DNA of 64,000 bases. It comes from Saprospiraceae bacterium (GTDB taxonomy: Bacteria > Bacteroidota > Bacteroidia > Chitinophagales > Saprospiraceae). The DNA lies in assembly GCA_020628095.1 (NCBI GenBank), contig JAHDFP010000005.1, forward strand, positions 124,001 through 188,000, in the 5' to 3' direction. The notes below the pieces were generated by a model that saw only the letters and a program-made list of their open reading frames with translations, was not told where the DNA came from and made no database searches. The position numbers were made by a program, and so were the translations under genes. Shown here in pieces: positions 27,586-37,503 of this stretch (its first letter is position 1; every line of letters begins with the position of its first letter).

Positions 27586-30500
27586 CGTGTTTTTTCTTCT
27601 TGGTTAGGAATAATGACCTCTTGCTCAGATTCTATTCGACTTTCTTCTTTGATTTTCTCGTTTAGTGTATCGAGCTTTTGTTGTGCTTCGGCTACGCTTT
27701 CCTTTTGTTCTGGAAAATTCTCTATGACTGTTTCATAAGCGGCAGTGGCATTGAGGTAATCAGATTTGTAATCTAAGATGTCACCTATCAATATCAAACT
27801 CTTACACGTCCACAGGGGGTAATGAGCTGAGTTTTGAGTTGTGGTGTAGGCTTGTGTCTCTGCTTTGTCATATTCTCCTTTGTCATAATAGAGTTTGGAC
27901 AAGAGATAACCTGATTCTGAGGCATAATGATTATCCACAGAAGTAATCACTTTGCTATATGATACCATGGCGTTATCCAGATCATTTCTTCTATGATAAG
28001 CCTTAGCCAGATGATAGTGTGCTGTACCTTTATCAGTCGTACTTAACTCTTCTATCTTAATGAGACGACGACCATGATCGAGTATTGATTCTTCATTATT
28101 AATCTTTATCGCACTGTAGAAAGCGGATTGTACATACTCCAGGTTAGTATCTGCATTATTAAGTTCTATTAGCTTAGAATAATAAGTATGCGCCTTATCA
28201 AAATCTTGAGAATGATTATAAGCGATCAATGCCGATTTCTTCAATGCATTGTGGTAATGTTTTCCTGCTGCATCCGAAAGCAATTTTTCGTATTGACTTA
28301 GAGCAGAAGAGTAGCGTTTGATAAGGCTATAGCATTCTCCCGAGTAATATTGTGCGTCATTTAATTTATAACCATCAGAAAATTGTTTCTCGTAATCCGA
28401 GAATAGGCTTATAGCCTTTTCGTATTGACTTTTCTTATAGGCAGAATAAGCCACCATATACGTAATGGAGTCTTTGTCATAACGATTCAGGTCTAAGGAA
28501 TTAGACTTGTCAGCATATCGGAAATATCCATCTGGGTCATTCATTCCATTGAGGTAAATCTCCTCTATGGCTAATAATGCTTGTCTCTGATCTTCTTTGC
28601 TATTGGATATCTGGATGACCTTATTGTAATGGGATATGGCTTTTTGATAATCACCAGAGTTATAACTTATAAGTCCCATATTGAGATATGACTGCTGTGC
28701 ATACTGCGACTTTTCGCCATATTTCTGAGGGATAGAATAAAAGACTTTATAGGCCTCATTTTGTTTTTGTTGGTCCATGAGGGCTTGCCCGATTTCGTAT
28801 ACAGCATCATCTTCATATTCTGACTCAGGATGGTTTTTGATAAGATCTTCGAGGGTAGTCAGTCGATCGTATAGCTTTCCTTGGACATCATAGATTTGTG
28901 CTTTTTGTAGGTGGATGTAATCTGATTCCGTAGACTTATTAGCAATAGCCATATCATAAAAGCTGATAGCATCTTCGTAATTATTCTGCAACAAGTCGAT
29001 ATCTGCCAGACGGACTAATGCATCATTGAGTACACCCAAGTCATCTTTGTATGGATCGTAACTATCCACACCCGCTAATAAATAGGCTTGGGCTTCTTTG
29101 TAATTATTGTTAGATATGCTGTTGTATCCCAGCATATAGTTAGACTCAAATTTGTGAGCCTTATGATCACCCTTCAGATATTTCTGTAAGTATTCAGATG
29201 ATTGTTCTTTGTTATCTAGCTTGTCATAGGCCAGACCGATCATATAATTACACTCATCATCAAGATGCTTATCTCCGGGAGTATTCAGGCTATTTTTTAG
29301 ATAAGATATGGAGGACTGAGCTTTATTTTCTGATAGTAACTGGACGCCTTTGTTATAATTTATTTCTTTATAGGCGGATAATACATCTGGTGTTTTAGAG
29401 CTCAGATTTTCAATGGCCTTTATGGCTGCATCTAAATCCTGTGCATTTCTAAAGAGATGAGATAATATCCGTTGTGACTCTTGATGATAAGGATTGTCTG
29501 ATGATATCTGGGACAGACCATTAATAGCAACTCGTTGTTCTCCCAGTTCCGCAGATAACTTGTAATAATTAAATTCCGATTCTAAGGCAACTTCATTTTT
29601 AGTATGAAAATCGGATGCTTTTTTGAATGCTGATTTAGCCTTCTTTTTATGATCCTTAGTAAGATATATAGAGGCCAAGAGGTAATTAGATTTTTGACCT
29701 ATGATTGTATTCTGCGGACTTAGTTCTACGAGGTGCGGTATGGCTTCGTCATAGTTTCTTAGTTTGTAATGTGTGCTGGCGATCTGAAACAGTTCATTTT
29801 CTGTGATAGATTCTGTCGATGTCGCGTAAGCCTCGAGATGTGTAATGGCTTGCTGCGGTTTGTCCTGAGCCAAATAAGAAAGACCTATGATCCTATCTAT
29901 CAGCGATCTATTATACATGGACTGCCTATTGATTTTGGATTGCATATAATCTATGACACCTTGATAGTCCTGATCTTTAAAGTATATCTGGGCGATGTAA
30001 TAGGGGATAAGGTCTTTATACTCAGCGTTGTTCTCCACTTGAGTGAATCCTTTTATAGCAGCTTCTTGGTCATTGAGATAATAATGACAGATGGCTTTGT
30101 AGTATGTGGCGTCCGTTGTATATGGTCCACCTATGTCCGTCGCTTCTCTAAACTGATCTAATGACCTATCGAAGTTTTTCTTAGATAGCAGACAATAGCC
30201 TGATTTAAAACAAACCTCCTGGAGAGATTCACCATAAAGCAATTGTTGGTCTATTTGATTATAATAGCTATAGGCTTTGTTGTAGTCCTTTTTTCTAAAG
30301 TATTCGTTGGCAACTAAGATGAGGTTCTTAGTTCTTAACTGTCCATCGCCGTTACGTGATATACTTTCCAGAAGAAGGTCTATAGATCGTGTTTCGTCTA
30401 TAGCCAAGGCATTACTGGCTTGATAGGCTACACTGCGGGCATCTACTTTATCTGATTCTGCCTGATGTAGTCCTATGCCATATAGACCGTCATTGGTTCT

Positions 30501-30623
30501 TTCTTCTACCTGAGGTATAAAGTATTGTTCTTCTTGTAAAAGAACATTTTCCTGTGTTCTTACTTCGTTAATAGACAACAAAAAAAGCGTGATCACGACA
30601 GATCGCCATAGTAACATAGCCAT
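27582..30623 (-). CDS. Large exported tetratricopeptide-repeat protein
   Basis: This 1013-residue protein has an N-terminal signal (VVITLFLLSINEVRTQ) and then almost entirely TPR and Sel1-like helical pairs, for example YNKAYSYYNQ, FDRSLDQFREA and YNDAISFYD-like units through residue 960. Such proteins act as periplasmic scaffolds. The stop overlaps the start of the beta-barrel gene, so the two are translated as a coupled pair. No promoter match was found in the 143 bases upstream, which contain an inverted repeat. The exact role is unknown. Confidence 0.8.
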   Translation of the reverse strand: MAMLLWRSVVITLFLLSINEVRTQENVLLQEEQYFIPQVEERTNDGLYGIGLHQAESDKVDARSVAYQASNALAIDETRSIDLLLESISRNGDGQLRTKNLILVANEYFRKKDYNKAYSYYNQIDQQLLYGESLQEVCFKSGYCLLSKKNFDRSLDQFREATDIGGPYTTDATYYKAICHYYLNDQEAAIKGFTQVENNAEYKDLIPYYIAQIYFKDQDYQGVIDYMQSKINRQSMYNRSLIDRIIGLSYLAQDKPQQAITHLEAYATSTESITENELFQIASTHYKLRNYDEAIPHLVELSPQNTIIGQKSNYLLASIYLTKDHKKKAKSAFKKASDFHTKNEVALESEFNYYKLSAELGEQRVAINGLSQISSDNPYHQESQRILSHLFRNAQDLDAAIKAIENLSSKTPDVLSAYKEINYNKGVQLLSENKAQSSISYLKNSLNTPGDKHLDDECNYMIGLAYDKLDNKEQSSEYLQKYLKGDHKAHKFESNYMLGYNSISNNNYKEAQAYLLAGVDSYDPYKDDLGVLNDALVRLADIDLLQNNYEDAISFYDMAIANKSTESDYIHLQKAQIYDVQGKLYDRLTTLEDLIKNHPESEYEDDAVYEIGQALMDQQKQNEAYKVFYSIPQKYGEKSQYAQQSYLNMGLISYNSGDYQKAISHYNKVIQISNSKEDQRQALLAIEEIYLNGMNDPDGYFRYADKSNSLDLNRYDKDSITYMVAYSAYKKSQYEKAISLFSDYEKQFSDGYKLNDAQYYSGECYSLIKRYSSALSQYEKLLSDAAGKHYHNALKKSALIAYNHSQDFDKAHTYYSKLIELNNADTNLEYVQSAFYSAIKINNEESILDHGRRLIKIEELSTTDKGTAHYHLAKAYHRRNDLDNAMVSYSKVITSVDNHYASESGYLLSKLYYDKGEYDKAETQAYTTTQNSAHYPLWTCKSLILIGDILDYKSDYLNATAAYETVIENFPEQKESVAEAQQKLDTLNEKIKEESRIESEQEVIIPNQEEKTR

Positions 30624-30644
30624 TATGTATTAGTTATAAATCTG

Positions 30645-30671
30645 ATGCCTAAGAAGATAGTCTATAGGCAT
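30645..30671. repeat. 7-bp perfect inverted repeat upstream of the TPR gene
   Basis: ATGCCTA at 30645-30651 is the exact reverse complement of TAGGCAT at 30665-30671, with a 13-base spacer. It lies about 22 bases upstream of the TPR gene start and 96 bases after the end of rocD. With no U-run it is a weak terminator candidate; an operator or mRNA hairpin is equally possible. Confidence 0.3.
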
Positions 30672-30766
30672 GACCATGCTCAGGAAGGAAATTAACTACA
30701 ATATTACGATAAACGATCTATATATTACAATTATTCTATATATGTATCACCTTAATTAGTAGAAAG

Positions 30767-32038
30767 TTAGATATTGAAGTTCATTATTGTCTTTTCTATT
30801 ATGTCACAACACTCATGTAACTGATCCTCCGTGATAACCAATGGTGGTGCGAATCTAATGATGTTGCCATGTGTGGGCTTAGCCAGTAAGCCATTATTCT
30901 TTAGCTCCACACATATATTCCATGCTGTTTTACTTTCTGGGCTATCATTGATTACAATGGCATTAAGCAATCCTTTACCTCTGACTAAGGTGACTAGTTC
31001 TGATTTGTCAGCCAGTTTTTGCATACGTTGTCTGAATACATCACCCAAGCGACGTGCATTTTCCGCCAAGTTCTCATCCTTAATGACATCCAAAGCCGCC
31101 ATGGCCACAGCACAAGCCAAAGGATTACCTCCAAAAGTAGATCCATGCTCACCTGGCTTGATACATAACATAATGTCGTCATCAGCTAAGACAGCAGATA
31201 CTGGGAACACACCTCCACTGAGCGCTTTACCTAGTATGAGAATATCCGGACGGACTTCTGGATTATGTTCGCAATGGCTACTACAAGTACAATTACCGCA
31301 GGTGGCTAACAATCGACCTGTACGCGCAATACCTGTCTGCACCTCATCTGCTATAAATAAGGCATTATACTTTTTGCAAAGATCATAGGCTTGCTTAAGA
31401 TATCCTTCTGCTGGCACGTATACACCTGCCTCTCCCTGAATAGGCTCTACTATAAATCCTGCTGTATTAGGATCTTTGAGAGACTCTTCCAGTGCAGCGA
31501 TGTCATCATAAGGTATGATCTCGTACCCGGGCATATATGGACCGAAGCCTGTCGTACTATCAGGATCAACGGATGCCGATATAACAGCTAGTGTTCTACC
31601 ATGAAAATTACCTGAAGCAAAAATAATTTTTGCTTTGTATTGTTCGACGCCTTTTTTCTCGTAGGCCCATTTACGGCATAACTTAAGAGCAGTCTCTACT
31701 GCTTCTACACCAGAATTAATGGGAAGGACCTTGTCGTAGTTAAAGTATTCTGTTATATACTTTTCGTAAGGGCCGAGCATATCATTATAAAATGCTCGTG
31801 ATGTGAGGGTCAGAGTTTCTGCCTGAGATTTTAGTGCATCTATAATACGTGGATGACAATGGCCCTGATTGACTGCAGAATAGGCGCTCAGAAAATCATA
31901 GTACTTCTTACCCTCAGGGTCCCATACATACACTCCCTCGCCTTTAGCAATGACAACTGGTAGCGGATGATAGTTATGTGCTCCATACTTATCTTCCATT
32001 TGCATCAGTTCCTGAGAAGAATGAACCATTGTATCCAT
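30767..32038 (-). CDS. rocD: Ornithine aminotransferase (ornithine--oxo-acid transaminase)
   Basis: This 423-residue class-III PLP aminotransferase has [11 protein letters not shown] near residues 109-119, DEVQTG at 231-236 and the PLP-binding Lys271 in ILGKALSGG. The whole pattern, including HGRTL and STFGGNPLA, is that of ornithine delta-aminotransferase, which makes glutamate-5-semialdehyde. It carries an unusual Cys/His-rich insertion at residues 247-258 just before the PLP lysine. The gene starts immediately after the coaE stop. Pyrroline-5-carboxylate dehydrogenase (pruA), the next catabolic step, is at 57217. Confidence 0.9.
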   Translation of the reverse strand: MDTMVHSSQELMQMEDKYGAHNYHPLPVVIAKGEGVYVWDPEGKKYYDFLSAYSAVNQGHCHPRIIDALKSQAETLTLTSRAFYNDMLGPYEKYITEYFNYDKVLPINSGVEAVETALKLCRKWAYEKKGVEQYKAKIIFASGNFHGRTLAVISASVDPDSTTGFGPYMPGYEIIPYDDIAALEESLKDPNTAGFIVEPIQGEAGVYVPAEGYLKQAYDLCKKYNALFIADEVQTGIARTGRLLATCGNCTCSSHCEHNPEVRPDILILGKALSGGVFPVSAVLADDDIMLCIKPGEHGSTFGGNPLACAVAMAALDVIKDENLAENARRLGDVFRQRMQKLADKSELVTLVRGKGLLNAIVINDSPESKTAWNICVELKNNGLLAKPTHGNIIRFAPPLVITEDQLHECCDIIEKTIMNFNI

Positions 32039-32623
32039 TTATTTTAGTTTTAATATTTGGTTATGAATATCTAAGATTTCCTCATCCAAGTTATCTCCAT
32101 TATTATAGATAACAAAGTCAGCTAAAGGTATTTTTTTTTCATCAGATAGTTGGTTTTTCATACGACTCTTAATTTGCTCTGGGTTAGTCCGATCTCTTTT
32201 CACGACACGCTGTATTCTGAGTGCTTTATCTGCCGTGACCAAGATCACTTTATCAAACCTAGCTTGAATCTTAGACTCAAAAATGATAGCGGACTCCTCC
32301 AGTACATAAGGGGCTTTTTGTAGATCCGCCCAAGCCACGAAGTCATGATATACGGCAGGATGCACTATCCCATTGAGTTTTTTCAACAACTTCTTGTCAT
32401 TGAATATTTTCTGAGCAACGACTGGTCTATTGAGACGACCATTATTATGATAGGCCTCCTTGCCCAATAGGTTTTTGATTTCTGATTTGAGCGAAGGACT
32501 TCTATACATAAGAATCTTAGCTCTTGCATCAGCATAGTAAACAGGAATGCCCAAAGCCTCGAATTTCTTAGCGACATAAGACTTTCCAGACCCAATTCCA
32601 CCAGTCAATCCGATTTTTATCAT
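32039..32623 (-). CDS. coaE: Dephospho-CoA kinase
   Basis: This is a 194-residue P-loop kinase with Walker A GGIGSGKS at residues 8-15, followed by the DAR segment (YYADARAKILM) that binds dephospho-CoA and a lid region with RIQRVVKRD. Length and motifs match CoaE, which performs the last step of CoA synthesis. The gene abuts rocD with no spacing. The other late CoA gene here, coaD, is at 56721 and not linked. Confidence 0.92.
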   Translation of the reverse strand: MIKIGLTGGIGSGKSYVAKKFEALGIPVYYADARAKILMYRSPSLKSEIKNLLGKEAYHNNGRLNRPVVAQKIFNDKKLLKKLNGIVHPAVYHDFVAWADLQKAPYVLEESAIIFESKIQARFDKVILVTADKALRIQRVVKRDRTNPEQIKSRMKNQLSDEKKIPLADFVIYNNGDNLDEEILDIHNQILKLK

Positions 32624-32702
32624 ATTTTATCGAGCTTTTGTATCACATTATAAAAGTAAGGACTAAATTTCCATCGCAATTAACTACAAATCAATTCAGT
32701 CC

Positions 32703-33479
32703 ATGATTCAAATCCAGAATTTAAGTAAAACCTTTAATCTGACGAAGGCACAAAAGAAGGAGCTAAAGACGAATGCTTCCTCTGTCAATGCCGTTAACAA
32801 CATATCATTTGATTGTCAGCCAGGTAGAATTTTTTCATTATTAGGTCCAAATGGTGCTGGTAAGACCACCACACTCAGGATGATAGCCACAATTCTCAAG
32901 CCAAGTGCTGGTGATATTCAAGTCTCTGGACATTCTGTGATACAAGCCCCGGAACTAGTAAGATCCAAAATCGGCTTTCTTACGGGTTCTACCAAGCTAT
33001 ATGATCGTCTTTCGCCAGGAGAAATTGTCGATTATTTTGGGCAATTGCACAACATGGATAAGGCCCTCATAGAGACAAGGAAAGATGCCCTTTTTACTAA
33101 GCTGGGTATCCATGAGTTCTCCAAGAAACGCATAGGCCAGATGTCTACTGGAATGAAACAAAAGGTATCTATTGCTCGTAGTATGATACATGATCCTCAG
33201 GTCGTCATATTTGATGAGCCGACTTCTGGACTGGATGTAATTACGGCAGCCAGCATAATCGACCTTATCAGAGAATGCAAAGAAGCCAATAGGACCGTCA
33301 TATTCTCCTCACACATAATGAGTGAGGTAGACTTACTCTGCGATGATCTGGCTATTATCAATAAGGGAGAATTAGTCTACAAAAGCAGTATGGATAATTT
33401 TCGTAAAGAAAGTGCCGGCACTTCTTTGACAGAAGCATTTATTAATATCGTATCTAAACATAATCCCGTAGCGGCCTAA
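32703..33479 (+). CDS. ABC transporter ATP-binding protein (NatA-like)
   Basis: This 258-residue ATPase has Walker A GPNGAGKT at 48-55, signature MSTGMKQKVSIARS and Walker B VVIFDEPTSGLD. The sequence is closest in feel to NatA, the ATPase of sodium-efflux-type ABC systems, and it is followed after 12 bases by an ABC-2 type permease. Substrate assignment by family only; drug or Na+ export are the usual choices. Confidence 0.85.
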   Translation: MIQIQNLSKTFNLTKAQKKELKTNASSVNAVNNISFDCQPGRIFSLLGPNGAGKTTTLRMIATILKPSAGDIQVSGHSVIQAPELVRSKIGFLTGSTKLYDRLSPGEIVDYFGQLHNMDKALIETRKDALFTKLGIHEFSKKRIGQMSTGMKQKVSIARSMIHDPQVVIFDEPTSGLDVITAASIIDLIRECKEANRTVIFSSHIMSEVDLLCDDLAIINKGELVYKSSMDNFRKESAGTSLTEAFINIVSKHNPVAA

Positions 33480-33491
33480 TCCTTGTAAAAC

Positions 33492-34667
33492 ATGAGTACA
33501 ATACTGACAGTTATAAAGAAAGAGATCATAGATACGCTACGAGATAGACGGACATTGATGTCTGCCATCGTTTTGCCGACTTTATTGATACCTGTATTAT
33601 TATATGGATTCTCTAAGCTATCCTCGACGATTATCAAAAAGGAAAAAGAAAAAAAACTAAGCATCGCGATACTCAATCAACCCAGTGATTTTTCTACCTA
33701 TATAGACACTTCTAAGTACAAATTAGTCACAGATATGGATATGGAGAAGGGTAGAGACGCTATTCTAGGTGATGATCTGGATGCTATGATATCATTCGAT
33801 GAGTCACACAACCAAGCTGTAGTCGATAACAAAACAGCTAAGGTTAATTTTTGGTACAAATCAACCAATCTTGCTGTAAAGGATAGGCTGACAGGCATAT
33901 TTGATGATTATGAAGAAGACCTCTTGGATGATAGAATAAAAAGTCTGGCACTATCTAAAGCAGTACTTAATCCCATAGAGTTAAACCGTTATGACATCGC
34001 TCCTAAGAAAGAACAGATAGGCAAACTGGCAGGAGGTATATTGCCATACTTCTTTATCATATTTTGCTTTATGGGCTGCATGTATCCTGCTTTGGATCTC
34101 ATTACAGGTGAAAAAGAAAGGGGGACGATAGAGACTTTACTGACGGTGCCTGCATCGAGATTTAGCATTCTATTCGGCAAGGTGATTTCAATTGCACTGG
34201 TGGGTATCGCGGCCTCTGGATTGACTATACTTGGTCTAGTTGTCGCGCTCAAAGTTATTCCAGACATCCCAGAAGATTTTATGGAAGCCATATCTAATAT
34301 GGTCCAGGTCAAATATATACTAATGCTCTTTGCGATGATCATACCGCTTAGTTTGTTCTTTGCAGGCTTGATATCAGCTTTGGCGATAAGAGCTCGTAGT
34401 TTTAAGGAGGCACAGAGTCTGGTTACACCTATATCTTTCTTAGCGATTATGCCAGCCGCCATAGGTATGATGCCGGGCATAGAACTTAACTGGACAACCG
34501 CTTCTATACCGATTATGAATATTGCCTTAGCTACAAAAGAAATTGTTGCAGGGACAATAGACATGGGGCATTACGCTTTGATCGTATTATCTCTTATTGT
34601 TTTGGCGATAATTGCTGTCGTATTAAGCTTTAGGCAATTCTCCAAGGAGGGAATGGTTGTTAATTAA
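33492..34667 (+). CDS. ABC-2 type transporter permease (NatB-like)
   Basis: This 391-residue membrane protein has one N-terminal span, a long extracytoplasmic domain (about residues 45-175) and five or six C-terminal spans. DLITGEKERGTIETLLTVPAS is the conserved ABC-2 motif of NatB/CcmB-like permeases. It is cotranscribed with the ATPase gene upstream and would form an exporter with it. The start is an ATG. Confidence 0.85.
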   Translation: MSTILTVIKKEIIDTLRDRRTLMSAIVLPTLLIPVLLYGFSKLSSTIIKKEKEKKLSIAILNQPSDFSTYIDTSKYKLVTDMDMEKGRDAILGDDLDAMISFDESHNQAVVDNKTAKVNFWYKSTNLAVKDRLTGIFDDYEEDLLDDRIKSLALSKAVLNPIELNRYDIAPKKEQIGKLAGGILPYFFIIFCFMGCMYPALDLITGEKERGTIETLLTVPASRFSILFGKVISIALVGIAASGLTILGLVVALKVIPDIPEDFMEAISNMVQVKYILMLFAMIIPLSLFFAGLISALAIRARSFKEAQSLVTPISFLAIMPAAIGMMPGIELNWTTASIPIMNIALATKEIVAGTIDMGHYALIVLSLIVLAIIAVVLSFRQFSKEGMVVN

Positions 34668-34694
34668 TGGCTCGTAATTTTTACTTTTTAGTCT

Positions 34695-34702
34695 TAATTT
34701 TG
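34695..34702 (+). promoter_or_regulatory. TAnnTTTG -7 element
   Basis: TAATTTTG is an exact match ending 13 bases before the ATG of the hydroxylase-like gene, in the short gap after the ABC permease gene. Confidence 0.35.
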
Positions 34703-34715
34703 TCCAAACTATTAT

Positions 34716-35348
34716 ATGCAAGCCAAACTTTCACCAGGTCACGAAATATTATCTAATAAGGACGAGAGTGTCCCATTATTTAAGAGCAAATTTTTGGACT
34801 TATTTACTAGAGTTTCTTGGTGGGTTCCATTGATTGTTTTTGTTCCGGTTATAGGATACTTTTCTTACGTAAGTATTGCTGTGGAGCAATTTGGTATACT
34901 TCAGTTCTTGGGTTTGTTTTTGGCAGGGCTGTTTATTTGGTCGATATCGGAGTATTTGTTTCATCGCTTCGTGTTCCATCATTACCCCAATTCCGCCATA
35001 GGTAGGAAATTACACTTTATGATACATGGTGTACATCATGCTTACCCTAATGATTCTAAGAGATTGGTGATGCCCCCTTTGTTAAGTATTCCATTGGCTG
35101 CGGGTTTTTACTTTTTGTGGTCGGTCGTATTCAGTGCTTATGTATCGCCAATTTTTGCTGGTTTTATTTTGGGGTATTTGATTTATGACATGATGCATTA
35201 TGCGACACATCATGCCAAATTTATGAAAGCCAAGTGGTTCGTCAATATCAAGAACCACCACATGAAGCATCACTACCAAGACCCAGATCATGGCTTTGGT
35301 GTGTCCTCTAATTTTTGGGATAAAATATTCAGAACAGAAATCAAGTGA
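34716..35348 (+). CDS. Fatty-acid hydroxylase / sterol-desaturase superfamily membrane protein
   Basis: This 210-residue protein has four hydrophobic segments and the di-iron His clusters of the superfamily: HRFVFHH, HGVHHAYPND, HYATHH and NHHMKHHYQDP. The arrangement and small size match fatty-acid 2-hydroxylases, which in Bacteroidota could act on sphingolipid or aminolipid acyl chains. That substrate is inference. The next gene overlaps its stop by four bases (GTGA). Confidence 0.8.
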   Translation: MQAKLSPGHEILSNKDESVPLFKSKFLDLFTRVSWWVPLIVFVPVIGYFSYVSIAVEQFGILQFLGLFLAGLFIWSISEYLFHRFVFHHYPNSAIGRKLHFMIHGVHHAYPNDSKRLVMPPLLSIPLAAGFYFLWSVVFSAYVSPIFAGFILGYLIYDMMHYATHHAKFMKAKWFVNIKNHHMKHHYQDPDHGFGVSSNFWDKIFRTEIK

Positions 35349-35614
35349 TCGTCACGGCAGAAATGAGCCTCTATCCTCTCAAGGAATCTTACGAACAAGA
35401 CATTATAGATTTTATCAAAAATCTAAAGTCTCATGATGGCATAGAAGTTATGACCCACGCCATGAGTACCTTTGTAAGAGGTGAGCAATCCAATGTTTTT
35501 GAGGCCATAGACAAAGCGATGAATTCCATTGCCGACAGAGGAGCATTCAGTTTGGTTATAAAAATGATTAACCGAAGTCTTCCTGTCGATAGCGGTTTCC
35601 TCAGTTTTGACTAA
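35345..35614 (+). CDS. YkoF/thiamine-binding-like small protein
   Basis: This 89-residue protein begins with GTG overlapping the preceding stop and reads VTAEMSLYPL, followed by FIKNLKSHDGIEVMTHAMSTFVRGE. This is the pattern of the MTH1187/YkoF superfamily of small ferredoxin-like-fold proteins that bind thiamine or pyrimidines. The GTG start is favoured over ATG at 35363 because it keeps the first beta strand. The stop overlaps the convergent hscA-like stop by four bases. Binding of thiamine is by family only. Confidence 0.65.
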   Translation: MIVTAEMSLYPLKESYEQDIIDFIKNLKSHDGIEVMTHAMSTFVRGEQSNVFEAIDKAMNSIADRGAFSLVIKMINRSLPVDSGFLSFD

Positions 35615-37458
35615 GCCAACTTTTTTCCAGATAGAGCTTTCTTTATGTTATGATCCATTGCACGTTCTGCAAGTGGGGTAGAATAATCATTGAGGCTTTT
35701 CATCTCACTTTCTATCTGATTACGATCTTTAGATTCTATGGCAGACGATAGTGATAGGATATGCTGATTCAGTTTCTCTATTTCTTCCTCTGACAATATT
35801 TCTTTGTTTTGGATAACAAATTTCTCTCCTGCTCTCAGTATAGATTGTGCCTCATTAATCGATTCTAATAGGGCTTTCTTTTTCATGTCTGCATCGGCAT
35901 GCTTCAACGAATCCAAAAGCATTTTTCCCATTTCTTCCTCCGATATACCATATTGAGATTTGATAACCACTTCTGTTTCTTTGCCCGACCTTTCTTCTTT
36001 GGCTCGGACACGGAGTATTCCATCGGCATCTAAAATAAAACGTACCTCTATCTTGGGGATGCCCGCAGGCATTGGCGGAATATCCTTGAGTATAAACTCA
36101 CCTAATTTTCTGTTGTTTTCTACTAGCTCTCTTTCACCCTGATACACAGAGACTTTAAGATTTTTCTGTCCATCGACAGAAGTTGTATATGATCTTCCGA
36201 CTGAGGCAGGAACCTTAGAGTTACGGGGGATGATCGTATCCATTAATCCCCCCATCGTTTCTATTCCTAATGACAAAGGCGTCACATCAAGCAATAAGTA
36301 TCCAGTCGTATTACCACTCAATATATCTGCCTGCACTGCCGCACCAATAGCCACAACCTCATCCGGATTAATGTCGTCATAAGCTTTCTGACCGAAAAAA
36401 TCAGAAACCGTTTTCTTGACTAATGGCATTCTCGTACTTCCACCCACCAAAATGATCTTATCAATATCTTCGGTCTTTAGCTCGGCTTCGTTGAGTGCAG
36501 ATTGACATTTGTCAATGGTGCGCTGAATAATCGGTTGCACTAAGGCATGGAAAATTTCATGGGACAAAGCATATTCTCCATCATCAGATCTGTATTCATT
36601 TTGGGCCGATAAGGCTTTCTTAGCCTGTTCTGCTCTGAGTCTTAGAGCTTGACCCAAGGACTTATCCTCCTCTAATCTTGAAAGATCAATCCCTTTCTCT
36701 TTTATCCAATGATCGATAATGGCTCTATCCACATCATCTCCACCTAAGAAAGTATCCCCGTCCGTAGACAAAACATCAAAGACCCCATGATCTAATTTTA
36801 GTATAGAAATATCAAATGTGCCACCCCCGAGATCGTATACAGCTATCGTTTCTTTCTTATCCTCCTTAGTACCAAAACCATAGGCGAGACTAGCAGCTGT
36901 TGGTTCATTAAGGATACGTAATACATCAAGGCCAGCCAATTTACCGGCATCTCTAGTCGCTTGTCTTTGTGAGTCATTGAAATAAGCTGGCACTGTAATG
37001 ACAGCCTTAGATACTGATTCTCCGAGGTGTTTCTCTATCCTGGTTTTGAGATACTTCAGTATTTCTGATGATAGTTCTATGGGATTATAAAAGCGATTTC
37101 CCACCTTGACTTTGACCAATTCATTTTCCTGATCTATGATGTCATAGGATAGCAGTTTTTCATAGTTTTCGACATCGTTATATGACTTGCCCATTAGTCT
37201 TTTGACACTGTAGATGGTTCTCTCTGGTCTTAGTATAATCTGTGACTTGGCAAGATCACCCACCACGATCTGATCTTCTTCACCAAAGAGTATCACAGAA
37301 GGCACTAGGGTGTTTTGACTGTTGTTATCCTTGACGATGGCAGGAATACCATTGTCTATATACGCCACAAGGCTATTGGTCGTACCTAGATCGATGCCGA
37401 TAATGATCTCTTTCTTTTCTATTTCCCCAGACTGCATGTTAATTGGTATCTTCGCCAT
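35611..37458 (-). CDS. hscA: Hsp70 chaperone, HscA-like
   Basis: This 615-residue Hsp70 has the ATPase start GIDLGTTNSLVAY, a GGGTFDISIL phosphate-binding segment and a substrate-binding domain with a short C-terminal lid; it lacks the glycine-rich DnaK tail. The basic extra N-terminal residues before the ATPase domain (AKIPINMQSGEIEK) and the length are typical of Bacteroidota HscA, the chaperone of Fe-S cluster assembly. No isc, hscB or suf gene lies nearby. A second DnaK-like paralogue cannot be excluded without a tree. Confidence 0.75.
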   Translation of the reverse strand: MAKIPINMQSGEIEKKEIIIGIDLGTTNSLVAYIDNGIPAIVKDNNSQNTLVPSVILFGEEDQIVVGDLAKSQIILRPERTIYSVKRLMGKSYNDVENYEKLLSYDIIDQENELVKVKVGNRFYNPIELSSEILKYLKTRIEKHLGESVSKAVITVPAYFNDSQRQATRDAGKLAGLDVLRILNEPTAASLAYGFGTKEDKKETIAVYDLGGGTFDISILKLDHGVFDVLSTDGDTFLGGDDVDRAIIDHWIKEKGIDLSRLEEDKSLGQALRLRAEQAKKALSAQNEYRSDDGEYALSHEIFHALVQPIIQRTIDKCQSALNEAELKTEDIDKIILVGGSTRMPLVKKTVSDFFGQKAYDDINPDEVVAIGAAVQADILSGNTTGYLLLDVTPLSLGIETMGGLMDTIIPRNSKVPASVGRSYTTSVDGQKNLKVSVYQGERELVENNRKLGEFILKDIPPMPAGIPKIEVRFILDADGILRVRAKEERSGKETEVVIKSQYGISEEEMGKMLLDSLKHADADMKKKALLESINEAQSILRAGEKFVIQNKEILSEEEIEKLNQHILSLSSAIESKDRNQIESEMKSLNDYSTPLAERAMDHNIKKALSGKKLA

Positions 37459-37503
37459 GATCTTACTTACGTTAATTTAAGACAATACGTCCTTAGACTA
37501 ATA

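Noticed and set aside
30831-31388. Long plus-strand open frame of 185 codons opposite rocD
   Set aside because: It is antisense to a strongly supported aminotransferase gene, has no recognisable domain, and its composition follows the codon pattern of the gene on the other strand.
33989-34564. Minus-strand open frame of 191 codons opposite the ABC permease
   Set aside because: Hydrophobic antisense frame over a well-supported permease gene; no promoter or family match.
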